64,000 nucleotides of DNA from Lysobacteraceae bacterium PS02340 (GCA_029959605.1 JASCOC010000010.1:1-64000); one strand, 5' to 3'. Shown: positions 45,838 to 52,564, counted from the stretch's first letter. Notes: generated by a model not told the origin, from the letters alone. Translations and numbers: made by a program.

Positions 45838-46545
45838 ATGGCGTTCTCAAACCTAATCCCGGACGTCGATTCGCTTCTCGCGCTAGAGCCGGAAGAGCTT
45901 GCGGGCCTAATCCTTCAGTATCTTTCTACTGCCAGCTCTTCGGAGCTCAACAGTCACAACTTCACATTGCAGAGCAACGTGGATGCATATCCACGCCCAA
46001 AGCAGGATGAAGCGCGCCGAGCACTGATGGAAGCTTGGGTCTGGCTAGAGCGCGAAGGGCTATTGGCCCCTCGTCCTGGAGATGGCGCAAATTGGGTGTT
46101 CATCACACGCCGCGGTCAACAGGTCGCAAATCCCGAGTTGCTTGCTGCTTATAGGCACGCAAACTCACTTCCAAAAGGCCAACTTCACCCTGTGATAGCG
46201 CAAAAGGTATGGGCAACCTACCTCCGTGGTGACTACGACACCGCTGTCTTCCAAAGTTTCAAGGAGCTTGAGGTGCGCACTAGAGAGCTTGCCAGACTCG
46301 AGGCTACTGACATTGGCATGGATCTCATGCGCAAGGCCTTTAAGCCGTCCTCCGGCCCTCTTTCTGACAATGCAACTCCCGCCGGGGAGCAGGAAGCTCT
46401 AATGCACCTGATGGCCGGTGCTATTGGTTCGTACAAGAATCCGCATAGCCATCGCAACGTGACAATCGAAGCGCCGGAGGCGGTAGAGATGATTGTGCTG
46501 GCAAGCCACTTACTGCGCATTGTGGATAAGCGCGGTGCCGTCTAA
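45838..46545 (+). CDS. Cassette 1: TIGR02391-like protein
   Basis: The 235-residue cytosolic protein has an N-terminal helical part (LLALEPEELAGLILQYL) and WVWLEREGLLAPRPGDGANW, then the C-terminal segment KAFKPSSGPLSDNATPAGEQ and SYKNPHSHRNVTIE, which match the TIGR02391 (Ymh) domain found beside restriction and defence genes. Its role is unknown. ATG 45838 lies 14 bases after the GTTAGAC core. The stop TAA is part of attC1. Confidence 0.8.
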   Translation: MAFSNLIPDVDSLLALEPEELAGLILQYLSTASSSELNSHNFTLQSNVDAYPRPKQDEARRALMEAWVWLEREGLLAPRPGDGANWVFITRRGQQVANPELLAAYRHANSLPKGQLHPVIAQKVWATYLRGDYDTAVFQSFKELEVRTRELARLEATDIGMDLMRKAFKPSSGPLSDNATPAGEQEALMHLMAGAIGSYKNPHSHRNVTIEAPEAVEMIVLASHLLRIVDKRGAV

Positions 46546-46599
46546 CAATTCATTCAAGCCGACGCCGCTTCGCGGCGCGGCTTAATTCAGGCGTTAGCG
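46540..46599 (+). repeat. attC1
   Basis: The site runs from GTCTAAC to GTTAGCG. The central hairpin is AAGCCG-A-CGCCGC, loop TTC, GCGGCG-CGGCTT with one unpaired A. It ends the stop codon of cassette 1. Confidence 0.92.
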
Positions 46600-46602
46600 C
46601 TT

Positions 46603-47031
46603 ATGGATGCATACTCGCTTGTGATCGTTGCTCTAATGGCCGCAGGTCTACTCATAGTTGTTGCCACCCCTGCTTGGATTGCCCTGCTCATTGCTTGGCG
46701 TTCCCAGATTCCAAGAAAGCATTGGCGGTCTTTCGCCTTCACTTGTCTTTTGCTGGCGTATGGATTTATCACTTTCGCCGGGGCCGTGCTAATGCCGCTT
46801 GGCATTGCTCAAATATTCGTTGCTCCTCAGCTAATTTCGGCTGGACATGAAAAGCTCGGTACCGCCATTTTCATGGCTGCCGAGCATGGCGTTCCGATTG
46901 TGTGCCTGCTATCCGGGCTCCTTGCTTCGTTTGTGGTTCCGCTCAAGCTACGCAAGCACTGGGCGGCTGTTGCAAATGCCGTCTGCGCTAACAATTCATT
47001 CAAGCCGAACCCGCTTCGCGGGTCGGCTTAA
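46603..47031 (+). CDS. Cassette 2: membrane protein with attC-encoded tail
   Basis: The 142-residue product has about four transmembrane helices (VIVALMAAGLLIVVATPAW, FTCLLLAYGFITFAGAVL, VPIVCLLSGLLASFVV). The last 13 residues, NNSFKPNPLRGSA, are encoded by attC2, because the gene has no stop before the site and ends at the TAA in the distal arm. ATG 46603 is 3 bases after the preceding core, with no own ribosome site. No family recognised. Confidence 0.7.
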   Translation: MDAYSLVIVALMAAGLLIVVATPAWIALLIAWRSQIPRKHWRSFAFTCLLLAYGFITFAGAVLMPLGIAQIFVAPQLISAGHEKLGTAIFMAAEHGVPIVCLLSGLLASFVVPLKLRKHWAAVANAVCANNSFKPNPLRGSA

Positions 47032-47045
47032 TTCAAGCGTTAGCT
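46986..47045 (+). repeat. attC2
   Basis: CGCTAAC to GTTAGCT. The hairpin arm is ACCCGC/GCGGGT instead of CGCCGC/GCGGCG, a paired change that keeps the stem and the unpaired A. Confidence 0.9.
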
Positions 47046-47048
47046 GTC

Positions 47049-47486
47049 ATGACGCAAGTTCGCATCCTGTGGTTACTTGTGGGTTTCGCGGTAGCGCCAG
47101 CGATTCCATCCGTTCTCCTCCTCGGCCTATCCATGGCCCGCGGTGTTAATGAGTCATTGGGCAACTTCTTGGCCTTTCTCATCATGAGCTACGCGATTTC
47201 CGCACCTGTCGTCGTCACCATCGGCGTGCCAGCTTTGCTGCTTGCTAGACGTTTCGGCTTTGATCGGTGGTGGTTCGCCGCCATTCTTGGAGGCACCTGT
47301 GGTGGTGCATTCGCTTTTCTCTTCTATTCCCACAACCCGCCGAGCATCGCTATTTGGCAGTTCGCCGCGTGGGGTGGCGTTGTTGCCACCGTCGTCTGGC
47401 TAAGCTGGCGCCTCGGGGCTATTCACGAAGCTCGGCTGACAGCTAACAATTCGTCCAAGCCGATGCCGCTTCGCGGCACGGCTTAA
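47049..47486 (+). CDS. Cassette 3: membrane protein with attC-encoded tail
   Basis: The 145-residue product has four predicted transmembrane helices (LLVGFAVAPAIPSVLLLGL, FLIMSYAISAPVVVTIGV, FAAILGGTCGGAFAFLFY, FAAWGGVVATVVWLSW). The C-terminus NNSSKPMPLRGTA is encoded by attC3. ATG 47049 is 3 bases after the preceding core. Function unknown. Confidence 0.7.
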   Translation: MTQVRILWLLVGFAVAPAIPSVLLLGLSMARGVNESLGNFLAFLIMSYAISAPVVVTIGVPALLLARRFGFDRWWFAAILGGTCGGAFAFLFYSHNPPSIAIWQFAAWGGVVATVVWLSWRLGAIHEARLTANNSSKPMPLRGTA

Positions 47487-47500
47487 CTCAAGCGTTAGCG
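47441..47500 (+). repeat. attC3
   Basis: AGCTAAC to GTTAGCG. The hairpin arm is TGCCGC/GCGGCA, again a compensated pair, and the outer arm reads AATTCGTCC/AACTCAAGC instead of the common AATTCATTC/AATTCAGGC. Confidence 0.9.
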
Positions 47501-47504
47501 CTCA

Positions 47505-47924
47505 ATGACAGATCCCGACAACTGTTACGCCTACTTCTCGGTCTACGGAGACGACGTGAACCCGTCTGCTCTGACCCAAGAGCTTGGCGTTGCCCCCACA
47601 AAGGCCTGGAAAAAGGGTGACCTAGACCCAAGGCATCGCGAGCGATCGACCGGACATTGGGCGCTCTACTCTCGGCTTGACCGCACCTCCGAGCTTGAAG
47701 AACACTTGCAAGACGTTATTTCACAGATGGACGCTAACGCAGACGCGTTCGTCTCGGTTAGCAGCCGGTTAGGCTGCACCATGCAGCTGGTTGGTCACTT
47801 CCACGACATAGGCGTTGGGTTAAACCTGCCTAAGAGCGTCATCACTCGCCTTGCTTTCTACGGCCTTCAACTCGACCTCGACACCTACTATCTTTACTCG
47901 GATAGTCGAGAGAGCACTGGTTGA
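47505..47924 (+). CDS. Cassette 4: DUF4279 domain protein
   Basis: The 139-residue cytosolic protein matches DUF4279: YAYFSVYGDDVNPSALTQEL, then APTKAWKKGDLDP, HWALYSRLDRTSELEEHL and FHDIGVGLNLPKSVITRLA. The family occurs widely in integron cassettes and near immunity genes; its function is unknown. ATG 47505 is 4 bases after the core. Its TGA stop lies 2 bases before the attC4 core. Confidence 0.85.
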   Translation: MTDPDNCYAYFSVYGDDVNPSALTQELGVAPTKAWKKGDLDPRHRERSTGHWALYSRLDRTSELEEHLQDVISQMDANADAFVSVSSRLGCTMQLVGHFHDIGVGLNLPKSVITRLAFYGLQLDLDTYYLYSDSRESTG

Positions 47925-47925
47925 G

Positions 47926-47985
47926 CGCCAACAATTCATTCAAGCCGACGCCGCTTCGCGGCGCGGCTTAATTCAGGCGTTAGGG
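47926..47985 (+). repeat. attC4
   Basis: CGCCAAC to GTTAGGG with the common hairpin CGCCGC/GCGGCG and unpaired A. Confidence 0.92.
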
Positions 47986-47990
47986 CTCAT

Positions 47991-48311
47991 ATGAAACGGA
48001 CCCGCACCCCACAGGAAAAGAAGGCTCTGAGCCTCGAGTTCGATCGCCGCAATATGGTTGCCGAGAGTAAATGGGGTGCTCGCCATGCCGTTGCCAAGCG
48101 CAAGCAGTGGGTCAATCAGTCGCACCGTAAGGCCGTACATCAAGAACTGTCCGCACTGACCGGCGCTCAACCTGCTGACCCGGAGGCTGTTGAGTCCGCT
48201 GTGGCAGCGACAAATCGTCACAACTGGCGCAAGCAGCCAGATGTATCGCTTAAGCAGGTACTTGCACTGCGCCGCTCTCGCAAGCCTGGGGCAACCGGCA
48301 ATGAGCCCTAA
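47991..48311 (+). CDS. Cassette 5: small basic protein, unknown
   Basis: The 106-residue product is strongly basic and helical (MKRTRTPQEKKALSLEFDRR, then WGARHAVAKRKQWVNQSHRK), suggesting nucleic-acid contact, but no family is recognised. ATG 47991 is 5 bases after the core. The stop TAA lies in the attC5 core. Confidence 0.65.
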   Translation: MKRTRTPQEKKALSLEFDRRNMVAESKWGARHAVAKRKQWVNQSHRKAVHQELSALTGAQPADPEAVESAVAATNRHNWRKQPDVSLKQVLALRRSRKPGATGNEP

Positions 48312-48365
48312 CAATTCATTCAAGCCGACGCCGCTTCGCGGCGCGGCTTAATTCAGGCGTTAGGC
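48306..48365 (+). repeat. attC5
   Basis: CCCTAAC to GTTAGGC with the common hairpin sequence. Confidence 0.92.
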
Positions 48366-48371
48366 GGCAGG

Positions 48372-48770
48372 TTGAACATCAGCATATTCATTGCGGTTAC
48401 AACGACGCTCGTTCCAAGTCTTCTCTACCTGGGGAAGATTTCTGTGCTGAATGACCGCAAGCGCTGGCTACGACTGATCCTTCTAGCCGCTTTAAGCGTA
48501 GTAGTCGCTGCAGGACTGCTCCTCGCCGGCCTTATCGGACTCGCTTTCGCTGTAGCGTCCTCAATTCCCTTCCTTCACCTCATTCTTTTCCGCGTCTGTC
48601 GGAGACTGTTCGTCGGACTCAACGGGCGAGAGCCAAAAGATGCCTCCCTCGTGTGGACCGCTGGCTTGGTTGCTGACCGGGCCTTTTCGTTCATGTATGT
48701 TCTGCTGGCATTCGGCGGCGCTTTTGCGCTTGTTGCTCCACTAATCTGGCGCACCCAAGCTGCCGCCTAA
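48372..48770 (+). CDS. Cassette 6: membrane protein, unknown
   Basis: The 132-residue product (TTG start, 6 bases after the core) has about four predicted transmembrane helices (IFIAVTTTLVPSLLYLG, LILLAALSVVVAAGLLLAG, LAFAVASSIPFLHLILF, MYVLLAFGGAFALVAPL). No family recognised. The stop TAA comes from attC6. Confidence 0.65.
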   Translation: MNISIFIAVTTTLVPSLLYLGKISVLNDRKRWLRLILLAALSVVVAAGLLLAGLIGLAFAVASSIPFLHLILFRVCRRLFVGLNGREPKDASLVWTAGLVADRAFSFMYVLLAFGGAFALVAPLIWRTQAAA

Positions 48771-48824
48771 CAATTCATTCAAGCCGACGCCGCTTCGCGG
48801 CGCGGCTTAACTCAAGCGTTAGGG
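48765..48824 (+). repeat. attC6
   Basis: GCCTAAC to GTTAGGG. The distal outer arm is AACTCAAGC. Confidence 0.92.
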
Positions 48825-48828
48825 GGCA

Positions 48829-49233
48829 ATGATGCAAGTTCGGCTAGTCACTCTCTTTCTTCTGGTTGTCATTTCAGCAGTGCTCCGACCCGCCCAAGCT
48901 CAGAATGTGTGTAGCGCGCTCAATGGCTCAGTGATCGTCGCACAGGACTCAAGCAACACTGTCTTGGGCAAGGTCACTAACAGCTTTGACAGCGATTCGA
49001 TCTTCAATGAGTTTGGTACTTACGGAAACGAGTTCAGTAGCGACTCGATATGGAACGAGTTCTCTACCTTCGGAAACGAATTCAACTCCGACTCCCCTTT
49101 CAACGAGGTCTCGTCCAGTCCACCAATGTTCATTAAGAACGGTGAAGTAATCGGCTATCTCTCAGCCAACAAGAGCATTCTCAGCTCGCTATCGCCTAAC
49201 TTGCTAAAGGCGCTCTGCGAAGATGCTTTGTAA
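48829..49233 (+). CDS. Cassette 7: secreted repeat protein
   Basis: The 134-residue product has a signal peptide ending near RPAQAQ and three tandem 17-residue repeats, SDSIFNEFGTYGNEFS, SDSIWNEFSTFGNEFN, SDSPFNE, rich in Asn, Phe and Ser. Two Cys residues flank the mature part. Start is ATG 48829 or the next codon ATG 48832. The repeats suggest a beta-solenoid or surface protein; function unknown. Confidence 0.75.
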   Translation: MMQVRLVTLFLLVVISAVLRPAQAQNVCSALNGSVIVAQDSSNTVLGKVTNSFDSDSIFNEFGTYGNEFSSDSIWNEFSTFGNEFNSDSPFNEVSSSPPMFIKNGEVIGYLSANKSILSSLSPNLLKALCEDAL

Positions 49234-49239
49234 GTTGCC

Positions 49240-49299
49240 CCCTAACAATTCGTTCAAGCCGATGCCGCTTCGCGGCACGGCTTAACTCAGGCGTTAGGC
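49240..49299 (+). repeat. attC7
   Basis: CCCTAAC to GTTAGGC. The hairpin arm is TGCCGC/GCGGCA, as in attC3. Confidence 0.92.
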
Positions 49300-49314
49300 G
49301 GCAGGAAGAGAAAT

Positions 49315-49563
49315 ATGACACGTCGGGCATTACTGATCAGCGCGTCAATCCTGTGTGGCCTCGCCTCTGCTTACTGCTTCCTGTGGATCTTCTCCGCCGC
49401 AAGCCTGGCTTCGGGCTTCTGCGGCAACAGCTTCTCGCTTTTTGCTGAGCACCTGCGCTGCCGTCAGGCCCACTTCGCAATGATCCTTACGGTCTTGTTC
49501 CTGCTGCTTTGCGTGTATCTAGGCCGGAGGGCGGCACGTACCGGTCATCGACCAGCCGCCTAA
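49315..49563 (+). CDS. Cassette 8: two-helix membrane protein, unknown
   Basis: The 82-residue product has two transmembrane helices (LLISASILCGLASAYCFLW and FAMILTVLFLLLCVYLG) joined by a loop with three Cys residues (FCGN, LRCRQ). ATG 49315 has a GGAAGAG-like site 6 bases upstream. Stop TAA comes from attC8. Confidence 0.65.
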   Translation: MTRRALLISASILCGLASAYCFLWIFSAASLASGFCGNSFSLFAEHLRCRQAHFAMILTVLFLLLCVYLGRRAARTGHRPAA

Positions 49564-49622
49564 CAATTCATTCAAGCCGACGCCGCTTCGCGACGCGGCG
49601 CAGCTTAATTCAGGCGTTAGGC
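49558..49622 (+). repeat. attC8, variant with enlarged loop
   Basis: GCCTAAC to GTTAGGC, 65 bases instead of 60. The centre reads CGCCGCTTCGCGACGCGGCGCAGCTT, so the inner arm pairs CGCCGC/GCGGCG around an 8-base loop, and the outer pairing is shifted. Confidence 0.85.
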
Positions 49623-49639
49623 AGCAAGGAGAGATCATC

Positions 49640-50002
49640 GTGACTCAGACAGTGACCCCCGTCCTTCGGGTAACCAGTGCTTCCGCCAGTTTTCCGTTCT
49701 ACGTTCAGGGGCTTGGATTCACCGTCGATTGGGAGTATCGGCACGAGCCGGATTTTCCGGTCTTTGCGCAGCTTACTCGCGGAGACCAAACGATCTTTCT
49801 GACAGAGCACGCGGATGACTGTCAGGTAGGTGGTGCCGTCTACTTTGCTGTTCCCGATGTAGACGAGTGCCATCAGGCGTTTCAAGCAGCAGGACTTGTG
49901 CAATCTGGCGCGCCGCATAACACCGCATGGAAAACCCGCGAGATCCTAGTAACAGATCCAGACGGCAACAGGCTCACATTCTTCACTGAGCTCGCTGCCT
50001 AA
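49640..50002 (+). CDS. Cassette 9: VOC-fold protein (glyoxalase/bleomycin-resistance type)
   Basis: The 120-residue cytosolic protein follows the VOC pattern: VTPVLRVTSASASFPFYVQG, FTVDWEYRHEPDFPVFAQL, DQTIFLTEHADD, then a second half VYFAVPDVDECHQAF and LVTDPDGNRLTFFTE. The metal or drug site matches bleomycin-binding relatives but resistance is not proven. GTG 49640 has AAGGAGA 8 bases upstream, one of the few cassettes with a clear own ribosome site. Stop TAA from attC9. Confidence 0.85.
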   Translation: MTQTVTPVLRVTSASASFPFYVQGLGFTVDWEYRHEPDFPVFAQLTRGDQTIFLTEHADDCQVGGAVYFAVPDVDECHQAFQAAGLVQSGAPHNTAWKTREILVTDPDGNRLTFFTELAA

Positions 50003-50056
50003 CAATTCATTCAAGCCGAACCCGCTTCGCGGGTCGGCTTAATTCAGGCGTTAGCT
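49997..50056 (+). repeat. attC9
   Basis: GCCTAAC to GTTAGCT. The hairpin arm is ACCCGC/GCGGGT, as in attC2. Confidence 0.92.
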
Positions 50057-50092
50057 GCTTGAACAGAATTTTCGCGATTGGGAGGAGAATCA

Positions 50093-50497
50093 ATGGCTAA
50101 GGGCGGCAAGGGCGGTGGGCTAGTCAACGGACCGAGTAAAACCGGAAACCCCTCTGGCAAGGGGCGAGGAAACAATGCGCCGCGTAGCGGATCCAGCTCG
50201 GGAGGGGGCTTCGGCGGAGGTTTTGTAAGTGCCGGAGCAGCTCCGGGGATGGCCACACCGAGCGTTGCAGAACTCGCCCAAGAAAAGGCACGAAGTGAAT
50301 CGCTCGGAAAGCTTCAACAAGTCAAAGATTGCGCGCGCGCTATTCGGACCGCCCGAGAAAACCTTGCCGACAGCGACGCTTACGAAGTGGAGCTGGATAT
50401 TCGCGCAAAGCTTACGCTTCGACAATGTGAGCTTCTTACGCAAGTCTTGAGCGCGCCTGAAACTGCCGCGTCTAAAGCTATACGAGGAGCTTCCTGA
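50093..50497 (+). CDS. Cassette 10: Gly/Ser-rich protein, unknown
   Basis: The 134-residue product has a disordered Gly/Ser/Lys-rich N-terminal half (AKGGKGGGLVNGPSKTGNPS) and a helical C-terminal half (AELAQEKARSESLGKLQQVK, LTLRQCELLTQVL). ATG 50093 has GGAGGAG 5 bases upstream. It does not use attC for its stop: TGA lies 17 bases before the site. No family recognised. Confidence 0.65.
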   Translation: MAKGGKGGGLVNGPSKTGNPSGKGRGNNAPRSGSSSGGGFGGGFVSAGAAPGMATPSVAELAQEKARSESLGKLQQVKDCARAIRTARENLADSDAYEVELDIRAKLTLRQCELLTQVLSAPETAASKAIRGAS

Positions 50498-50513
50498 GCT
50501 TTACGGCGCAAGC

Positions 50514-50573
50514 AGCTAACAATTCATTCAAGCCGACGCCGCTTCGCGGCGCGGCTTAATTCAGGCGTTAGGC
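50514..50573 (+). repeat. attC10
   Basis: AGCTAAC to GTTAGGC with the common hairpin. Confidence 0.92.
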
Positions 50574-50577
50574 CGCT

Positions 50578-51063
50578 ATGCAATTATTCCAGCGTGTGAA
50601 TCACCCTAGGCAAGAGGAACTATCCTCCCAGTTCCACTGGCTCCCCGAGGTGCAGGCCATGGAGCCTCCGCCAGGAATCCGCATGATTTCCTTGTCTGTT
50701 TTTGATCACTGGCTATCTGAACAAGAAGCACTGGAGCTGCTGCCAGCTTCATCAACAGCCGAGCAGACACACCGCGACTCATTGCACAGAACTTTCCTGA
50801 CTCACCTGCTTGAAAAGACCGAGACGCTCTCTTTCATCTGGCGAGGTAGAAACAAGGAACGGTTGCGTTTTCGGTCGTTTACGTCCCAAGCCGGCGGGGT
50901 TAGCTACTTGCTCCAAGAAGGCTCACGCGCTGCGCTGCCTTCTCTTTCGGCGGTCTACTTTCGGGGCTACGATGACACGAGCCACATCTACTTCACTGAC
51001 ACGGCCCAGACTCGAGTCATCGACAAATTGGCCGTTACGGCGGGTCTTCATGTTCTCTCGTGA
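50578..51063 (+). CDS. Cassette 11: cytosolic protein, unknown
   Basis: The 161-residue product is a soluble globular protein (LSSQFHWLPEVQAMEPP, MISLSVFDHWLSEQEALELL, SAVYFRGYDDTSHIYF). No family recognised. ATG 50578 is 4 bases after the core. TGA lies 4 bases before attC11. Confidence 0.65.
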   Translation: MQLFQRVNHPRQEELSSQFHWLPEVQAMEPPPGIRMISLSVFDHWLSEQEALELLPASSTAEQTHRDSLHRTFLTHLLEKTETLSFIWRGRNKERLRFRSFTSQAGGVSYLLQEGSRAALPSLSAVYFRGYDDTSHIYFTDTAQTRVIDKLAVTAGLHVLS

Positions 51064-51067
51064 CGCA

Positions 51068-51127
51068 GCCTAACAATTCATTCAAGCCGACGCCGCTTCG
51101 CGGCGCGGCTTAATTCGGGGGTTAGAC
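51068..51127 (+). repeat. attC11
   Basis: GCCTAAC to GTTAGAC. The distal outer arm is AATTCGGGG. Confidence 0.92.
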
Positions 51128-51130
51128 CGC

Positions 51131-51448
51131 ATGGACAACTTTGCATCACGTCAGGCATTAGTACTCTCGTTGGTCCGCGGCCTTTGGGGTGAGGTCCATC
51201 CAGAGCTGCGTCAAGCTTCAATTGAAGCTGATGAAAGCGCGCACACTGTTCGCCTGCGCTTCGAGTACGACGGCGAAGCCGTCGCTTCCGCGCAAGAAAG
51301 CTGTTCTTACGCGGCCGCAGAGGTGATTGCAGACTTTCCTGCACCTTGGGACTTAGACGAGCAGCATATGGCTGCACCCTTCCCTGCCCGTTTGACTCCG
51401 CTTGAGCATGTCGTTTTCCGACGTTGGGAGCCCGATGATTCGGCCTAA
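51131..51448 (+). CDS. Cassette 12: small acidic protein, unknown
   Basis: The 105-residue protein is acidic (LRQASIEADESAHTVRLRFE, then EYDGEAVASAQESCSYAAAE and FPAPWDLDEQHM). The size and composition resemble immunity-type proteins common in cassettes, but no family can be named. ATG 51131 is 3 bases after the core and the stop comes from attC12. Confidence 0.65.
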   Translation: MDNFASRQALVLSLVRGLWGEVHPELRQASIEADESAHTVRLRFEYDGEAVASAQESCSYAAAEVIADFPAPWDLDEQHMAAPFPARLTPLEHVVFRRWEPDDSA

Positions 51449-51502
51449 CAGTTCATTCAAGCCGACGCCGCTTCGCAGCGCGGCTTAATTCAGGCGTTAG
51501 AC
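51443..51502 (+). repeat. attC12
   Basis: GCCTAAC to GTTAGAC. One unpaired change in the hairpin (CGCAGCG for CGCGGCG) weakens the inner stem. Confidence 0.88.
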
Positions 51503-51505
51503 CTC

Positions 51506-51946
51506 ATGAAGCGACCGAAGATACCTGTTGGGGAAAAAATTGCTCTCGCTTTATCTGCGATTGCGCTGCTTATTTCGTTGTGGTCACTAGTAGAAAGTCG
51601 GCGCGCCTCAAGCACGGCGCGCTGGACTGAGTTTCGCGCAAGCACCCTCACAACGCTAGCGGATCACCGGCGCACTTATAGTCAGGTAACGTGCTTGTTC
51701 CATGCTACAAACACGGAATACGGCCTTGAGGAGTTCGGACGGTTCAAGTCCAACCTCGACAACCTTGAGGGCTCGCTCAACCATTTGCGAGGAGCCGGCG
51801 AGGCGACATTGGCAAAGTTCGAGACACATCTAGATGCAAGCAACGCATCGTTTAGGCGGCTCAACGATGCCGTCACTGAGTTAAAGAGCAACCTCACCCC
51901 TGAGCAACTTAGTAGGGTTACATCTATTTGTGGCAATGAGGGCTAA
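51506..51946 (+). CDS. Cassette 13: membrane-anchored coiled protein, unknown
   Basis: The 146-residue product has one N-terminal transmembrane helix (IALALSAIALLISLWSLVE) and a periplasmic or cytosolic helical part (YGLEEFGRFKSNLDNLEGSL, TLAKFETHLDASNASF). No family recognised. ATG 51506 is 3 bases after the core; TAA from attC13. Confidence 0.65.
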   Translation: MKRPKIPVGEKIALALSAIALLISLWSLVESRRASSTARWTEFRASTLTTLADHRRTYSQVTCLFHATNTEYGLEEFGRFKSNLDNLEGSLNHLRGAGEATLAKFETHLDASNASFRRLNDAVTELKSNLTPEQLSRVTSICGNEG

Positions 51947-52000
51947 CAATTCATTCAAACCGACGCCGCTTCGCAGCGCGGATTAACTCGGGTGTTAGCT
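51941..52000 (+). repeat. attC13, degenerate
   Basis: GGCTAAC to GTTAGCT. Several substitutions (AAACCGACG, CGCAGCGCGGATT, ACTCGGGT) break pairs in the outer and inner stems, making this the most divergent full site. Confidence 0.85.
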
Positions 52001-52003
52001 GAC

Positions 52004-52390
52004 ATGGACGCTCACGCAGTAATTGCACGAAACCACCCGTGGTCTGGCGAATTCGACGAGGCATCGTTTAGGGCGTGCCTGTACGAGAATGCGACGTGGT
52101 CGTAAGATGAGTACTGGAAAGTGGAGTGGTCGCTGTTTCAGCTTGTCAGCGTCGGCGGCTCAGATACGGAGTTGCGCTCGCGGGCATTTCGCCTCTTCAG
52201 CGCTACCTTCAGCCTCTTCGCGGCTCACTTCGATCCGAATGACATCTATAAAATCCAGAACCTCACAACCGAAAGTCTCCACGAAAACATCGAGCGATTT
52301 CAGTTGGTCTTTGAGGGATTCTTTGCTGGCGAGATGCCTGATCTTGGAGACTTCAATGAGCGAAATCCATTGCTGTCCGCTGGCAGCTAA
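52004..52390 (+). pseudogene. Cassette 14: broken immunity-like gene with in-frame TAA
   Basis: ATG 52004 (3 bases after the core) opens MDAHAVIARNHPWSGEFDEA and ends at TAA 52103-52105 after ENATWS. The same frame continues without any shift as DEYWKVEWSLFQLVSVGGSD to the stop supplied by attC14, in total 128 codons. The joined protein (ATWS-x-DEYWKVEW) looks like small immunity proteins with a DEYWK motif, so one base change probably created the stop. A restart at GTG 52121 would give an 89-residue fragment. Confidence 0.7.
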
Positions 52391-52444
52391 CAATTCATTC
52401 AAGCCGACGCCGCTTCGCGGCGCGGCTTAATTCAAGCGTTAGCA
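52385..52444 (+). repeat. attC14
   Basis: AGCTAAC to GTTAGCA with the common hairpin. It is the last complete site. Confidence 0.92.
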
Positions 52445-52459
52445 GTCACTAGCCGAACA

Positions 52460-52564
52460 ATGAAGACCGCCACCAAACTTCTTGCGTGCTTACTGATCGC
52501 CTACGCCATCGTCGCGGCCTATTTCTATTGGGCGCAGACCAAGGCAATGATTTGGCATGTTTAG
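52460..52564 (+). CDS. Cassette 15: 34-residue single-helix membrane peptide
   Basis: ATG 52460 begins a 34-residue peptide, MKTATKLLACLLIAYAIVAA with a Tyr/Phe/Trp-rich end (YFYWAQTKAMIWHV), which is one transmembrane helix. It is too small for most gene finders. The cassette lacks a normal attC; it ends at a lone GCCTAAC core at 52609. Bases 52565-52838 contain no other gene that I can support. Confidence 0.5.
   Translation: MKTATKLLACLLIAYAIVAAYFYWAQTKAMIWHV

Noticed and set aside
47973..48323. Minus-strand frame opposite cassette 5
   Set aside because: It begins inside attC5 and ends inside attC4 with low-complexity content; cassette polarity favours the plus strand.
52023..52430. 135-codon frame in cassette 14 ending in NNSFKPTPLRGAA
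   Set aside because: Its Ser/Arg-rich sequence is a shadow. The frame from 52004 with one stop is far more protein-like; the tail just comes from attC14.
45838..52444. Regular repeats that could be taken for a CRISPR array
   Set aside because: The repeats are 60 bases with an internal hairpin and spacers are 300-780 bases with genes. No cas genes. They are attC sites.
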